Counted from the stretch's first letter, positions 34,548 through 45,759 are shown. The stretch: 64,000 bases of DNA from Anisodus tanguticus (GCA_034509755.1 CM067556.1:38486045-38550044), one strand, 5' to 3'. Numbers and translations: made by a program. The notes: generated by a model not told the origin, from the sequence alone.

Positions 34548-35804
34548 CAGTGCATAGATACATTTTTAATGACCACATGCGCTAGATGCTCCACCTTTAC
34601 CTCTGCCTTTACATGCCGATGTCTAAGTACCCTGCCCAGGAGGGCGTACAGATAAAGAAAAAGATGCTACAAATCCAGTCGGCTGTGCCATATCACCTCC
34701 ACCTCTCATCAAATAGTTCTGCATAATATGGCCGGGCTGTCCACAAGAGTAATACAAGTCTGAACCCTGAAGACATTTCCTAAAATAGGCTCTACAACAT
34801 CGATCACAATACGGTAAAGAAGGCCTCATCTGATTAGAAAATATGGCCTACCCCGGAATAAGCAAACTGAACATGACGTGGGATCTGAAACTTTAATGGT
34901 GCACTGGCAACCGGATAGGATGGGCGCTTAGGAAACTACATCCTAAATTCGCCTCTAAACTCTCCCAAATCACCCGCAGATCGTGCCCTCTTATGCTGGC
35001 CCCTATTATGCTCCCGGTTAGCCTACTGTTGAATGTGAGAAATATCCATGCCCAAATTCAAAGAATCTGTAGTACACTCATTCACCAAATACGGTCCCAA
35101 ACCATTCAAGAATCGATGCACCTAATCGCTCATCTCAGTTAAACCGCAGGGGCATATCTAGACAAAGAGTTAATCTGAAGACTATAATCTTGTACACTCA
35201 TGTTACCGATCTGAAGGTGTAGAAACTTATCCTACATGTCCCATCGGAGCTATACTGGCAAATAATATTATAAGAAGGCCTAAAAAAAATCTCTCCATAC
35301 TGCTGGTGGGGCACGTGAGCCTATAGACTACTCCCACAACTCATACCATACCACGACCACTTCCCGTAATCTATAAGAGGCCAATTTTACTGACTCTGCA
35401 TTAGTGACATGCATTACTCAAAGTCCGTTGCATTTGATCTAGAAAGTTCTTCAGATCCTCATTCGAGTCTGATCTCATAAATACCAGAGGGTCCAAATTA
35501 ATGAATTCCTGAACCCCCGCACTAACAGCTCTATCAGAAGAACCAACAACCTGTCATTGAGTAGCCACTAATTGAGTCAACAATTGGACTGCACTCTGCA
35601 TATCGAGATCCCTATCAGGAGCATCTTGAGAAGGAACTGGAGGTACATCAGCTCCTCTGGAGGTGGTGCTGTCCTGAAGGTCTGAGATAAGGCCTCATTC
35701 TAAGGCTCATGCTATCCTATATTAGTGGGCATCACTTGACTGGTACCCTCTCCCGTATTAACATCTAATCACCAATAAGTTGTATGTCGTCTAGTCATAG
35801 GCAT
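34548..35804 (-). pseudogene. gag of element D
   Basis: Capsid and nucleocapsid precursor. The likely start is ATG at 35804 (plus-strand cat at 35802-35804), 185 bp inside the primer site. It begins MPMTRRHTTYW in sense, with stops soon after. The capsid part is recognisable around 35490-35130 ('FINLDPLVF', 'LDQMQRTLS', 'LASYRLREVVV', 'FLNGLGPYLVNECTT'). The nucleocapsid knuckle is in the open frame 34829-34623: C-x2-C then H, as YYSCGQPGHI, but the last Cys is replaced (QNYL). At least six stops or shifts are seen. Element E has a related gag at 38259-39319. Confidence 0.8.
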
Positions 35805-35916
35805 TAAGTATAAACAAGATAGGAATTAGGAAATCAAATTATTACGACTCAGCTCTAATGCACGATCTAAGATAAGAAAGAAGTCAACCATCCTAAATGT
35901 CCTGTAGCATCATGCT

Positions 35917-35942
35917 TATAAATGTTGTGCACGATACTTCCA
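35917..35942 (-). ncRNA. leader hairpin with GTGCAC loop, degraded stem
   Basis: The self-complementary hexamer gtgcac at 35927-35932 is intact and in the same leader position as in the other elements. The stem has two internal mismatches plus G-U pairs, so it is weaker than in A, C, E and the 8988-28086 element. Function is inferred from the family pattern. Confidence 0.45.
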
Positions 35943-35991
35943 TCAATAAGACTCTACTAGACACGGCTTATAAACTCCCTAGAATAGACAT

Positions 35992-36003
35992 GCTCTGATA
36001 CTA
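35992..36003 (-). promoter_or_regulatory. primer-binding site of element D
   Basis: Sense tagtatcagagc, one base from the initiator Met tRNA complement, four bases inside the LTR end (36008). Confidence 0.85.
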
Positions 36004-36007
36004 AGTT

Positions 36008-36132
36008 TATCATACCCCAACCTTGGGGGTGTGGCCGACACCTAGAGCCTTAATAAGCTGAGCATACCACACGTATATTATAAGATGAACATATAACTGT
36101 TGGGCCGACAAGGCCTCAGAATTACAATTACC
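36008..36132 (-). repeat. truncated 5' LTR of element D
   Basis: Only the 3'-most 125 bp of the LTR remains (tatcataccccaacc...). It resembles the left end of the central LTR (gccgacac...ccttaataagc...agcatacca). At 36133 it runs into another LTR. Terminal TGACA has become TGATA. Confidence 0.75.
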
Positions 36133-36757
36133 TGTCACGACCCAAACTGGAGGGTCATGATGGGCACCCGAACCTTACTTGCCGAGTATCACTAATCATA
36201 TATTTAACATCTAACCATCATTAATCATGGGCCTCGAGGGCCGTCACAAAGTACCTTGCTGACACATAGAAATGATAAACTGGAAAGGAGCTACGTAACA
36301 TCTTATAAACAGAAGAACCCAACCTATGTATATATATATACTAAGGCTGACAAGGCCATACACGACTACTATACACAGGACAACTATCTACAAGCCTCTA
36401 AAGAGTACATAACATCATAAGGTCATGACAGGGCCCCGACATACCCCTATGCATATCAAAAATATCGTACCACAACTAGAATGCAACTCTGGAACAAGTA
36501 GAGTGCTCCAATATCAGCTGAACCAGCAACCTACGAGTGCGGACCATTCACCCTATCTGCCTGAGCCTACGGGTATGAAACGCAGCGTCCCCCGATAAAA
36601 GGAATATCAGTACGACTGATGTACCGAGTATGTCAAGCATGAAGAATAGCATAATAGAGACATGAAAGTAACATGAAATAAGAAATAACCAACCAATAGA
36701 GAATGCCTCAGAGGGATATAATATGCCTAAATATCATGTCGTGCATGCACAATACGG

Positions 36758-36758
<1 letters not shown>

Positions 36759-36806
<48 letters not shown>
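36759..36806. repeat. (TA)n microsatellite
   Basis: 48-bp TA run inside LTR G. Confidence 0.95.
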
Positions 36807-36807
<1 letters not shown>

Positions 36808-36808
36808 C

Positions 36809-36863
36809 GATGTATCCCTCAAGCCTCTATGGGCATTCCATCATATCATATCGGCCTGGTCAT

Positions 36864-36898
<35 letters not shown>

Positions 36899-36948
36899 AA
36901 ACTGTATCCCTCAAGCCTCTATGGGCATTCCATCATATCATATCAGCC
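36809..36948. repeat. local duplication around a (CA)n tract
   Basis: 'gtatccctcaagcctctatg' plus 'ggcattccatcatatcatatc' occurs at about 36812-36852 and again at 36904-36944, separated by a (CA)n run (36867-36894). This is probably a slippage-associated duplication inside LTR G. Confidence 0.85.
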
Positions 36949-38258
36949 TCTCTGGGCATAATCATCATCATACCAGCTGATCAGGTGGTGTGCGTATATA
37001 ACACCGTATCCCTTTTTCCTTTCCCTTACATATATATAATGCATACCATATAGTAGCGTATATAATGCATGTGGGGTCCAGAGTAATACATGAATATAAT
37101 GCATGAATGATACTGAGACACTCTGAGTTTATTAGAGTGACGAAATGTCATTTTTCCTCCGATTAAACTTATGCATACTAACATCTTTCTCATATACCTC
37201 AATAGGGATTTAGGAACATATTTAGACATGCTTTGAAAATAGGAATGAATAACATGAACATCCTTAACTACTAAGAGTTGAATCATTTATGGGATAATAT
37301 TACGTTTACATTTCGTACTTAGAACATGCCAAAAGAAGGAAGGATTTGCCTTAACATACCTTAGCCATTTTGTGTCCACAATACAACTAAGCAACCCGTA
37401 ATGCACTTCAATATTATTTTTTAAGAAACCCTCTTCTTTCACCTTACTTTATTTCAAAGAAAGCCCGGATTACAACTCAACGATAAACATAACTACTAAA
37501 TCGAAGCGGTGCGCATAACCCGTATGTTGTTCTTGATAAAAATTATACTTTAATATCATGAAGCAAGATAACGTTGCTCTGTAGAGGGAGAATCACGTTC
37601 CTGCATATGTTTCTATATCTTAAGGAAATAGTTGCTATATCTAAGCTTTGGTACTACACGTTTTCTTAACATCTATCTTGAGAAGGTTTAAGGATTGGAA
37701 TAAACTATATTGCTGCATGCATTTAGAATTCTTGTAGAAAATAGGTTCAACACATGTTTCATTATAAAATTTTATTACACAAATATAAAATATGGATGTA
37801 TATCTTGCTAATGGGCCATGAGCATTACCACCTATAACACCATTCCACAAAATTCACTTCTCACCAAATATTGCCAACACACCACTACTAATGCATAATC
37901 ACCTTTTTGCTTATTGCCATTAAGCCACGTGGAAAGATGTGCTGTCAACATAGTACTTATCCCTTCACCCTTTATTTAATCTCTTGTCTCCTACTAAATT
38001 AAACATAATCTCAACAATTAACTAACTACCTACTAATTAACTTCTTGCCCTCATACCCCTTAAATATTAAATCATTTTTAACACACTTCATATATTCATT
38101 ATCATGGTCATGTGATATAACACTAGTCTGTAGCCTCTTTCCGTACACATAAAATATTATTTCTAGTCACCGTTTTCATACTTTTAAAATCTAAAATTAT
38201 TTCGGGACATCACCCTTTTATATACTAAGCACTTGATGTGCATACCTCAATATAACAA

Positions 38259-39319
38259 AATTTCCTCGGCCTCAGGTCTACTTGCATACGTCTAGATGTT
38301 CAAACCACTCCTCTCCGTTGTGGGCTTGATACCCACGAACTCTGTCATGGCCCCAAATAAGCAAATCGATCATGGCGCGGTCTTTGAAACTGTGGGGTTA
38401 CATTGGTTGCTGGATAAGTGGATGTCTCGATGACTGGGGTATGGACCCACCTCGAAACTCATCGGAATCATCTGCAGATCGGGCCCTCTTATGCTGACCC
38501 CTTTCTCACTCTTGATCGGCCCGTTGTGCCGCTTATGATCCTCCATATTCTAAGCATATGCCTGAATACGAGAGATATCCATGCCTGAACTCAAGTAAGC
38601 TATTGTACACTTATTAATTAAATGCGGCCCCAAACCATTCACTAATCGATGCACCTGATGACTCATCTCAGCTATGATCGTAGGAGCATACCTGGCCAAT
38701 GAATAAAACTGAAGGCTATATTCTCATACACTCATGTTACTCTGCTAGAGGTGCAGGAACTTATCTAGCTTGGCCCATCAAAGCTCTACCGGCAAATAAT
38801 GCTGTAAAAAGGCCTTAGAAAACTCCTTCAAAAGTGCTGGTGGTGCACGCGATCCCCTGGACTGCTCCCATGCCTCATACCACACAACAACAATATCCCA
38901 CAATCTATAAAAAGCTAAATCCACTGACTCAATATTAGTGGGATGCATTACCCAAAAAGTCCATTGTATCTGATCTAAAAAGTTTGGGGGTCTAGGTTAG
39001 TAAAATCACAGACTCTCACACTAACCACCTTGTCAGAATGACTAGTAGCCTAATGTTGAGCTTGAGGGACCACTAACCGAGTCTATAATTGAACCACACT
39101 ATGCATGTTAAGGTCCTGATCAGAGACATCATGTGGAGGAACTAGAGGTACAACAACTCCTCGCAACTCTTCCAGAGGTGGTTATGTCCTTGAAGTCTGA
39201 GATAAGGCCTTATTATGAGGCTCATGCTGTTCTGTAGTATTAGGTGGCACCTGACTGGTACCCTCTCCCGCATTCATATCCAACCTCCTACTAGTCATCT
39301 TCCTTCTATTCGTAGGCAT
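38259..39319 (-). pseudogene. gag of element E
   Basis: Minus-strand gag remnant starting with ATG at 39319 (MPTNRRKMTSRRL in sense). Like the gag of D it shows, in broken frames, the capsid blocks: a 'PLKFFRSDTMDFLGNASH' stretch near 39000-38945, 'RAPPALLKEF' near 38850, 'QMNLSGLMYAPTI' near 38720-38690 and 'VHRLVNGLGPHLI' near 38660-38630. The Arg/Ser-rich tail lies near 38510-38460. The zinc knuckle, protease and all of pol are missing: the sequence joins truncated LTR G at about 38258. Upstream are the leader, hairpin, primer site and 5' LTR. A small part of the middle (about 39000) lacks sequence present in D. Confidence 0.7.
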
Positions 39320-39430
39320 CACTGAAATGACAAACAATATAGGAATAAGGAAATCAAATTCTTACGACTTAGCTCTAGCGCACGATCTAAGATAAGAAGG
39401 AAAGAAACCATCATTCTGTTGCCTCATGCT

Positions 39431-39458
39431 TATAAATGTGGTGCACAACACATCCATA
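39431..39458 (-). ncRNA. leader hairpin with GTGCAC palindromic loop (putative dimerisation signal)
   Basis: Sense stem tatggatgtg / cacatttata, ten pairs with two G-U, loop ttgtgcac. Compared with element C the outer G-C of the gtgtg/cacac segment is A-U here, a compensatory change that keeps the stem. Confidence 0.6.
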
Positions 39459-39505
39459 AACAAGACTCTACTAGACACAGCTTGTAGACTCCCTAGGACA
39501 AACCT

Positions 39506-39517
39506 GATGTGATACCT
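39506..39517 (-). promoter_or_regulatory. degenerate primer-binding site of element E
   Basis: Sense aggtatcacatc against the expected TGGTATCAGAGC; position relative to the LTR end (39522) is right, sequence is partly decayed. Confidence 0.6.
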
Positions 39518-40864
39518 AGTTTGTCACACCTCATTCTTGGGGGTGGCTAGCAAGAGGTGCCGCAATGGCCCGAGCGTTACCCCTAAAACATGACATGAAC
39601 ATATAAGGATCTGGGCTGACAAGGCCTCAGAATGATAGCCGTATAGTATACCAAACATAATAACCTACAAACTGAGACAATCCAACTATATATACATAAA
39701 TAAGGTTGATAAGGCCACCATATGTATAAATAGACCATTAGAAATGCTGGCAAGGCCATACAAAACAACTACACACATGACTCAAGTTTACAAGCATCTA
39801 AAAGTAACATAGAGTAATAGAAGGTTAGGAAAGGGCCCCACCATACCCAAAATGAATATTTACATAAGTATCACAACCTACCAACACACTACAACAGCTC
39901 TAGAAGAATGGAGCGCGACAACCAACCACTGGATCAGGAAACCTACTGGAGATGAGCGTCTGACTATCTATCTGCACATATGGACATGAAACACAATGCC
40001 CCAACAAAGAGACATCAGTATGAAAGAATGTACTGAATATATAAGGCAAGTAAACATTAACATATGTAGTAACGTAAGTTGAGGTAATAGAAGAAAGCAA
40101 CCTGTAACTCTAAATACCACATAGGGTGTACGATATGCATGCTATCGTTAAAAATATATACATATATATATAAGACTCTCAATGGGGCAATACTATCACT
40201 ATCAAGATGCTCTCTGGGGATAACATCATCATAATGTACCAAACTATAATGGTGTGCACATATAAGTGTTGTACCCAACCGACTATAGCATGGCTCGGTA
40301 TCGTAAAATAGATACATATATATATAATACATGATTGTACATAGAAGAGCATCATGAACATGGTCGGAGCAACATAAGGTCATTACCCTCTGCCTATCGT
40401 TATATGACTACATAAATAAGCTGTCATGATACCAACAAGGAGTACATAATATCATATAATGAGTGTTCATATAAGATCCAGAAAGTACTCCCAACAAGGG
40501 ACAAACAAGAGTAATCAACATTTTAATAGAATGAAAATATTAGCACTTCTAACTTAAGAAGGGAGTCATTTTGGAGAGACATTCATTTACTGTTCAATTT
40601 ATTCATATCATGCCAATTGAAGAAAAGGGTAATCCTTACATACCTCTCGATGATCTACCTTTGTCGATACAACGTATATAGCCCGTAAAATACTTCAATC
40701 TACAATACACGATAAGAATACCATCGTTATGCTAACGAAAATCTATTTTTAACATATCAACAGTAACTCGGTGCTTCACTAATGATCCACCTTATTCTTT
40801 TCTCCAATTTCACCTCAACAATAATATGAATCATTCAACACATTCTTCTACGAGTTTCAACTGC

Positions 40865-40869
40865 AATAA
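40865..40869. repeat. element C target duplication, left copy
   Basis: aataa, repeated at 49777-49781. Confidence 0.9.
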
Positions 40870-42669
40870 TGTTACACCTCATATTTTTGTGCGTCGTCAC
40901 TACCGTAATGTAGTAGAATAGGCCCAGAGATGATAAGACCCCTCCAAGAGGTTTATAAAGGTTTACATTTGTATCGAGTAAGTTTTAGGAAGGTTTAAGA
41001 CTTTGCAAAGGAACGGAAATAAGATTCGATTAAAATTTAATAATGTGTCACCTTTTGGAGCACTCTGCGAATTGCAGAGCACAACCTGAAACTCACAGGA
41101 GGTGTCTGCGAGACTCAGAGGTAATTCAAGAGTGGACATAGATTTTGGGGGACACTATACATGTCTTGCGAGACGTAAGTAGGTCATGCAAGTCGTAGGA
41201 TGTTTCTCAAGACATGTCGGTGCCAACTTTTAATTTTCCTATAAATAGATCCCTCTTCGACCAAAACTCTATTTCACTCCATTTTAAAACTCTAACCATC
41301 TCAAATACTCTCTCTAAGGAATTCCAAGTTAACCAAGGTGAAATCAAAGATAAATTACATAAATTTGATGTGGGGAATCCCGTGAACATCGCTAGATCAT
41401 CTCATTCCTTGTTGTAATGATTTTTGAGGAATCTTGGTGCTGAAGTAAGATTGGTATTGAATTACTTATTATGGTTTAAGCTAATTTTCACCTCCTCCAT
41501 CATATTCTTAATATTATACAAGTGTTTAAGCTAGAATTGTTGATGAAATGATGAACACCATGGTTAGGCGATGTTATGCATACACCACTGAGTTATTATC
41601 AGTTGGGCGATGGTAATATAATTATAAAAACCACCAAATAGATTTTGGATGGGTGATGAGTACACACATAAACACCCCAGTCTATTTCCGGTGGGTGACG
41701 TTTACTATTAAGTTATATATATGTATATGTAAGATTTTAATTATTCACCCTAAGAGGCATTCAAGTTATTGATTGTATCTTGTGTTTCATTTACAATTAT
41801 CTCCTTTATCTAGCATTCATGCCTTACATACCAATACATTTCATTCGTACTGACGTCCCTTTGCCGGGGATGCTGTGTTTCACGCCCACATGTTCAGGTA
41901 GACGACTTGACGAGCTTGCTGAGTAGGTTCCCAACTCAGTTGTGGTTAGTGCGCTCCCTTTTTTCTAGAGTTGCCATTTGAGTTATGGTAGGTCATTATG
42001 TACGTATCATGGGTATGGTGAGCCCTATGCCAACCTTATGATACTTAAGCTACACATAGAGGCTTGTAGACTTGAGTCCTATGTGTAGATGTCATGTATG
42101 GCCTTATCGACATAGGTTGTGATGTACAAACTTCATAGTAGCCTTGACGACTTGTTTGTATGTTAAAGAATGTGTTCAAGTCATGTATGTTGGCGCTTGA
42201 CAAGTAAGGCCCGGGTGCCTGTCGTTCCCCTCTAGTTGGGGTGTGACAATATGTGTAGAGTTTAGGCTACAAATCATCTTACAAAGTTATGCACACAAGT
42301 TATTCGATAAAATGTCTATATGAACTTCCTTATACATTATGAATCCGTTATTGATCATATTTTCTACACTATACAAATTGACAATGTATGTAGGGCTATC
42401 TTCTTTCTTTGGCATGATTTTGATATAATCGTTTTCCAAAAGACGACACCTTCTCCTTAAATTTAGTTGTTCATATCCCCTTTTTTGTTAAAGTAATTCA
42501 TGTCCTATGATTGTCCATGGTAGGGAGAACTTCCCATATTCTATATGTCTCTTGGTGATTGGCTAAAAGTTGATGAACGTAATGATAATAACTATAGTCG
42601 GAGGGTAACAATCATAGGTCACTCAGACTCTATTCATAGTGTCCTTTGAGGTCAGTCTTACATTGCACT

Positions 42670-42700
<31 letters not shown>

Positions 42701-43525
42701 ATTATTATCGAGCCACACTATAGTTGGCCAGTTACGATACTTATACGTGCACACCACTACAGTTGGGTACGACATTATTGAGTCTTATATGGCCGAACAT
42801 GATATGATGAGATTTGCCCTACAGAGAGGCTTGATACTATATTATATGCCTGATAGAGTGGCCCGATTTTACTTTGATGCATCTATTCATGATTATGTTA
42901 GTTATATGCCCTTAGCGGCCTTTTCTAAGTTTTAGGTTGACTTTTGTACCCTTAACTTACATTCCTTATTTATATGCTTTAACTACCTTACATATTCAGT
43001 AGATTCTCTCGTACTGATGTCCCTTCCAGGGCACTGTGTTTTATGCCCACAAGTACAGATAGACCGACAGATATACCTCCATAGTAGGGTATCTACTCTT
43101 AGCTGCTGGTAGTCATACTCCACTCCTCTGAAGTTGCTATACAGAGTCGGTAGACACTATCACATATGTATATGATTCTTTTGAGTATGTCGGGGCCCTG
43201 TCCCGACTTGATGACATATGTTAGTATTGTTAGAGGATTATAGACTAGGGGTTGCTGTATATATGTTTTATGTGGCCTTGTCAGCCCTATTCAGAAGCTA
43301 ATACGCTTGTTACAGCCTTGTCGACCTCAGTTATGTATATATATATGTTGTTGTTGTTGTGGGGCTTTTTCTGCATGAAGGATATCATCATATTCTATCC
43401 TATTATTGTTATTGGGAGGCCATGTCAGCCCAAGTCTTGTGTCATGTTGTCCAGATACTACATTTGGTACGCTTGGGCCTTAGGGTGTCGGGTGCCGGCC
43501 ACCCTCCTAAGGTTGCGGTGTAACA
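40870..43525 (+). repeat. 5' LTR of element C, chimeric
   Basis: Begins tgttacacctc; ends ggtgtaaca (expected tgtgaca). TATA-type cctataaataga at 41239-41250. Its 41546-42248 part is absent from the 3' LTR. Conserved block ggggccctgtcccgact at 43192-43208. (AT)n at 42670-42696. Confidence 0.9.
41546..42248 (+). repeat. foreign LTR 3' part inside element C 5' LTR
   Basis: About 0.7 kb that replaces some 155 bp present in the 3' LTR (48261-48416). It carries the hallmarks of another Del-like LTR's 3' portion: actgacgtcccttt at about 41849, the block around 42018-42035, 'ggcttgtagacttgagtcc', and a complete end ggtgtgaca at 42248. The right switch point lies in a short identity (gtgac) between the two sequences. 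Confidence 0.75.
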
Positions 43526-43529
43526 AACT

Positions 43530-43541
43530 TGGTATCAGAGT
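43530..43541 (+). promoter_or_regulatory. primer-binding site of element C
   Basis: tggtatcagagt, one base off the initiator Met tRNA complement, four bases after the LTR end. Confidence 0.9.
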
Positions 43542-43580
43542 AGGAGGGAGTCTACAAGCCGTGTCTAGTAGAGTCTTGTT

Positions 43581-43608
43581 TATGGGTGTGTTGTGCACCA
43601 CACTTATA
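43581..43608 (+). ncRNA. leader hairpin with GTGCAC palindromic loop (putative dimerisation signal)
   Basis: Ten-pair stem tatgggtgtg / cacacttata (two G-U) and loop ttgtgcac, 55 nt after the LTR end. It is closest to the family consensus. Confidence 0.6.
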
Positions 43609-43725
43609 ATTATAGTAGGCTACAGGGCATTTAGGATGGCTACTTTCCTTATTAATCTAGACGTGCGATAGAGCAGAGTCATAAGTGTTAAATTCCTATT
43701 CCTTATCTTTTTTATATATTCAGCG

Positions 43726-44880
43726 ATGCCTACTACTAGACGAGAGACTGCTATTCAAAGGTTAGATATAGAGGTGAGAGAGGGTGCTAGTTAGGTACCA
43801 CTGACCCTGAGAAACAGGAGCATCAATATGAGGCTGTATCTCGGGCCTCTAGTACTCCACCCCTACCTCTTAAGAGGAGCATGAAGGAGCAGCTGTACCC
43901 CAGGTTCCTTCTTAGGTTGCTCCTGAGCAGGACCTTGAGATGCGCAACGCTGTACATTTGTTAACACGATTAGTAGCTACCCAGGTCCAGAGTCAGACTA
44001 TTGGTCCTTCTAATAAAGCAGTCAGTGCGATAGTTTAGGAATTCATTAACATGGACCCTCTGGTTTTTACGGTATCAGACCCAAATGCGGACCCACAAAA
44101 CTTTATGTACCAGATGTATTATACTTTGTGGGTAATACATGCTATTTATACTGAGTCGGTAGAGTTGGCTTCTTATAGGTTGTGAGATGTTGACATGACC
44201 TGGTATGAGATTTGGGAGCAAACTCAGGGTCCCCCGTGCCCTACCAACAGGATGGAGAGAGTTTTTTGAGGCTTTTTTACAACATTTTCTATCAGTAAAG
44301 CTCCGATCATCTAGGAAGGATATGTTCTTACATATGGAGTAGGGTAATATGAGTGTGTGGGAGTATATTTTGCAATTTAATTCACTCTCCAGGTATACTT
44401 CGACGATCGTAGCTGAGATGAGCGATTAAGTGTATCATTTTGTTAATGGTTTAGGGCTGCATTTGGTTAATGAGTGTACTAAGGTTTCTCTGAATCTTAA
44501 TATGGATATCGCCCGCATTCAGGGTTATGCACAAAATCTGAAGGATTATAAGAGGTAATAACGGGTTGATCGAGAGCATGATAGGGGCCAAAATAAGAAG
44601 TCCCGATCTGCAGGTGATATAGAAGAGTTTAGAGGTGGGTTTAGACCATAGTTTTCTAGGAACCCATCTTATCCAGTACCCAGTGTGCCAGCATAGTTTT
44701 AGGGCCAACGTCTTGATCAGACCACTTATTCTGGTCAGGGTCAGAGTTCACGGGCATCAAGATTGCTTTATAGAGGAGATTTTTGTTAGATGAGACCTCT
44801 GATGCCTTATTGTGATCGATTTAGTACAGCCCATCTTGGGCAATGCTGTTAGAGTTTGGATTTGTGTTATTCTTGTGATT
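43726..44880 (+). pseudogene. gag of element C
   Basis: ATG at 43726 opens MPTTRRETAIQRL, followed by a stop at about 43792. Capsid blocks are clear in mixed frames: 'EFINMDPLVFTVSDPNADPQNFM' near 44040-44105, 'VELASYRL' near 44165, 'FFEAFLQHFLSVKLRSSRKD' near 44265-44320, 'MSVWEYILQFNSLSRYTSTIVAEM' near 44350-44420, and 'VYHFVNGLGLHLVNECT' near 44432-44480. A basic, Gln/Ser-rich tail follows (44560-44770). The nucleocapsid knuckle begins at about 44854 (LCYSCD) and is then cut: the sequence switches into the RT catalytic box. Frames are broken at least five times. Confidence 0.82.
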
Positions 44881-45190
44881 GTGTTTATCGATGACATCCT
44901 GGTGTATTCTCGATCAGTAGCAGAGCATGAAGATCACTTGAGAGCGGTGTTACAGATGCTCCAAGATCGTATGTTATATGCTAATTTTTCCAAATATGAG
45001 TTCTCGTTGAATTTGGTGTCCTATCTCGGGCATATAGTATCGGGTGAGGGTATTAAAGTTGATAGTCAAAAGATCGAGGTAGTGAAGAACTGGCCAAGGC
45101 CTACAACTCCCACTAAGGTATGTAGTTTTTTGGGCTTGGAAGGATATTATCAGAGATTTGTAGAGAATTTGTTTTCTTTTTCCACTCTTT
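44881..45190 (+). pseudogene. reverse transcriptase C-terminal part of element C
   Basis: Open from 44812 through 45192. The RT part begins exactly at the catalytic box FIDDILVYS, with both aspartates present (44890-44895), then HEDHLRAVLQMLQDRMLYANFS, YLGHIVSGEGIKVDSQKIEVV, KNWPRPTTPTKVCSFLGLEGYY and RFVEN. All RT upstream of this box, and the whole protease, are absent because of the deletion. The retained part is well conserved, so the deletion may have happened at or shortly before insertion. Confidence 0.88.
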
Positions 45191-45705
45191 GATAAAGTTG
45201 ACTCATAAGGCAACTAAGTTTCAATGGTCCGATGCTTGTGAGATTTCCAGGAGTTGAAGGGTAGGTTGACATCAACACCTATCTTGGCACTTCTAGAAGG
45301 TTCGGAGCGTTACATTGTGTATTGTGATGCCTCTAGAGTTGATTTGGGCTGCGTTCGGATGTAACACGACAAGGTTATCACATATACTTCAAGACAATTA
45401 AGAAAGCATGAGCAGGATTATCCAACTCATTATCTTGAGTTAGCAGTAGTGGTATTCGCCATGAAGATATGGCACTACTATTTATATGTGGTAAACGTTG
45501 ATATGTATACTGACTACAAGAGCCTTCAATTTATATTCTGACAGAATGAGTTGAATCTAAGGCAGGGGAGATGTCTTGAGTTACTGAAGGATTATGATGT
45601 TGATACCCTATAGCACCCTAACAAGCAAATGTAGTAGGTGAAGCATTAAGTCATAAGTCCATGGGCAGGCTGACGTATGTGGAAGATGATAAGTTAGAAA
45701 TAACC
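45191..45705 (+). pseudogene. RNase H domain of element C
   Basis: Follows RT in several frames. Recognisable blocks are TKFQWSDACE (45215), 'LKGRLTSTPILALLEGSERYIVYCDASRVDLGCV' (45256-45360), 'ITYTSRQLRKHEQDYPTHYLELAVVVFAMKIWHYYLY' (45380-45487) and 'LNLRQGRCLELLKDYDVDTL' (45553-45612). The first catalytic Asp in YCDAS is kept. Stops occur at 45363, 45540 and 45612. Confidence 0.82.
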
Positions 45706-45759
45706 AGAGATCTATACTGATTAGCCAACTTGAGTGTATGATTACTTGATGCAGGTGAT

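Larger units (their letters stand above)
28087..36132 (-). mobile_element. element D: Del/Tekay-like chromovirus with nested solo LTR
   Basis: Minus-strand element. Reading right to left: partial 5' LTR (36132-36008), primer-binding site, leader hairpin, gag, protease, RT, RNase H, integrase with chromodomain, and then the central LTR at 28086. Gene order gag-PR-RT-RH-IN with a chromodomain tail is that of chromoviruses. A solo LTR (29199-32108) splits integrase. The usual polypurine tract before the 3' LTR is missing: 'aacattcgaggac' runs straight into the LTR. Interior sequence is better preserved than in A or B but contains frameshifts and altered catalytic residues. Confidence 0.88.
36133..38258 (-). 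repeat. LTR G, truncated at its 5' end
   Basis: Starts tgtcacgaccc at 36133, inserted in the LTR of D, and runs with family-typical blocks: gacagggccccgac (36428-36441), 'cagtacgactgatgt' near 36610, and 'catgtgatataacactagt' near 38108. Toward 38258 it matches the U3 region of the 8988 and 16447 LTRs, but about 250 bp of the LTR start is absent. There it joins directly to element E gag, so a deletion has removed the junction. No interior or partner LTR was found. Confidence 0.7.

Noticed and set aside
43252..43671. 139-codon plus-strand frame
   Set aside because: It spans the end of the element C 5' LTR, the primer-binding site and the leader hairpin, so it cannot be a genuine coding unit.
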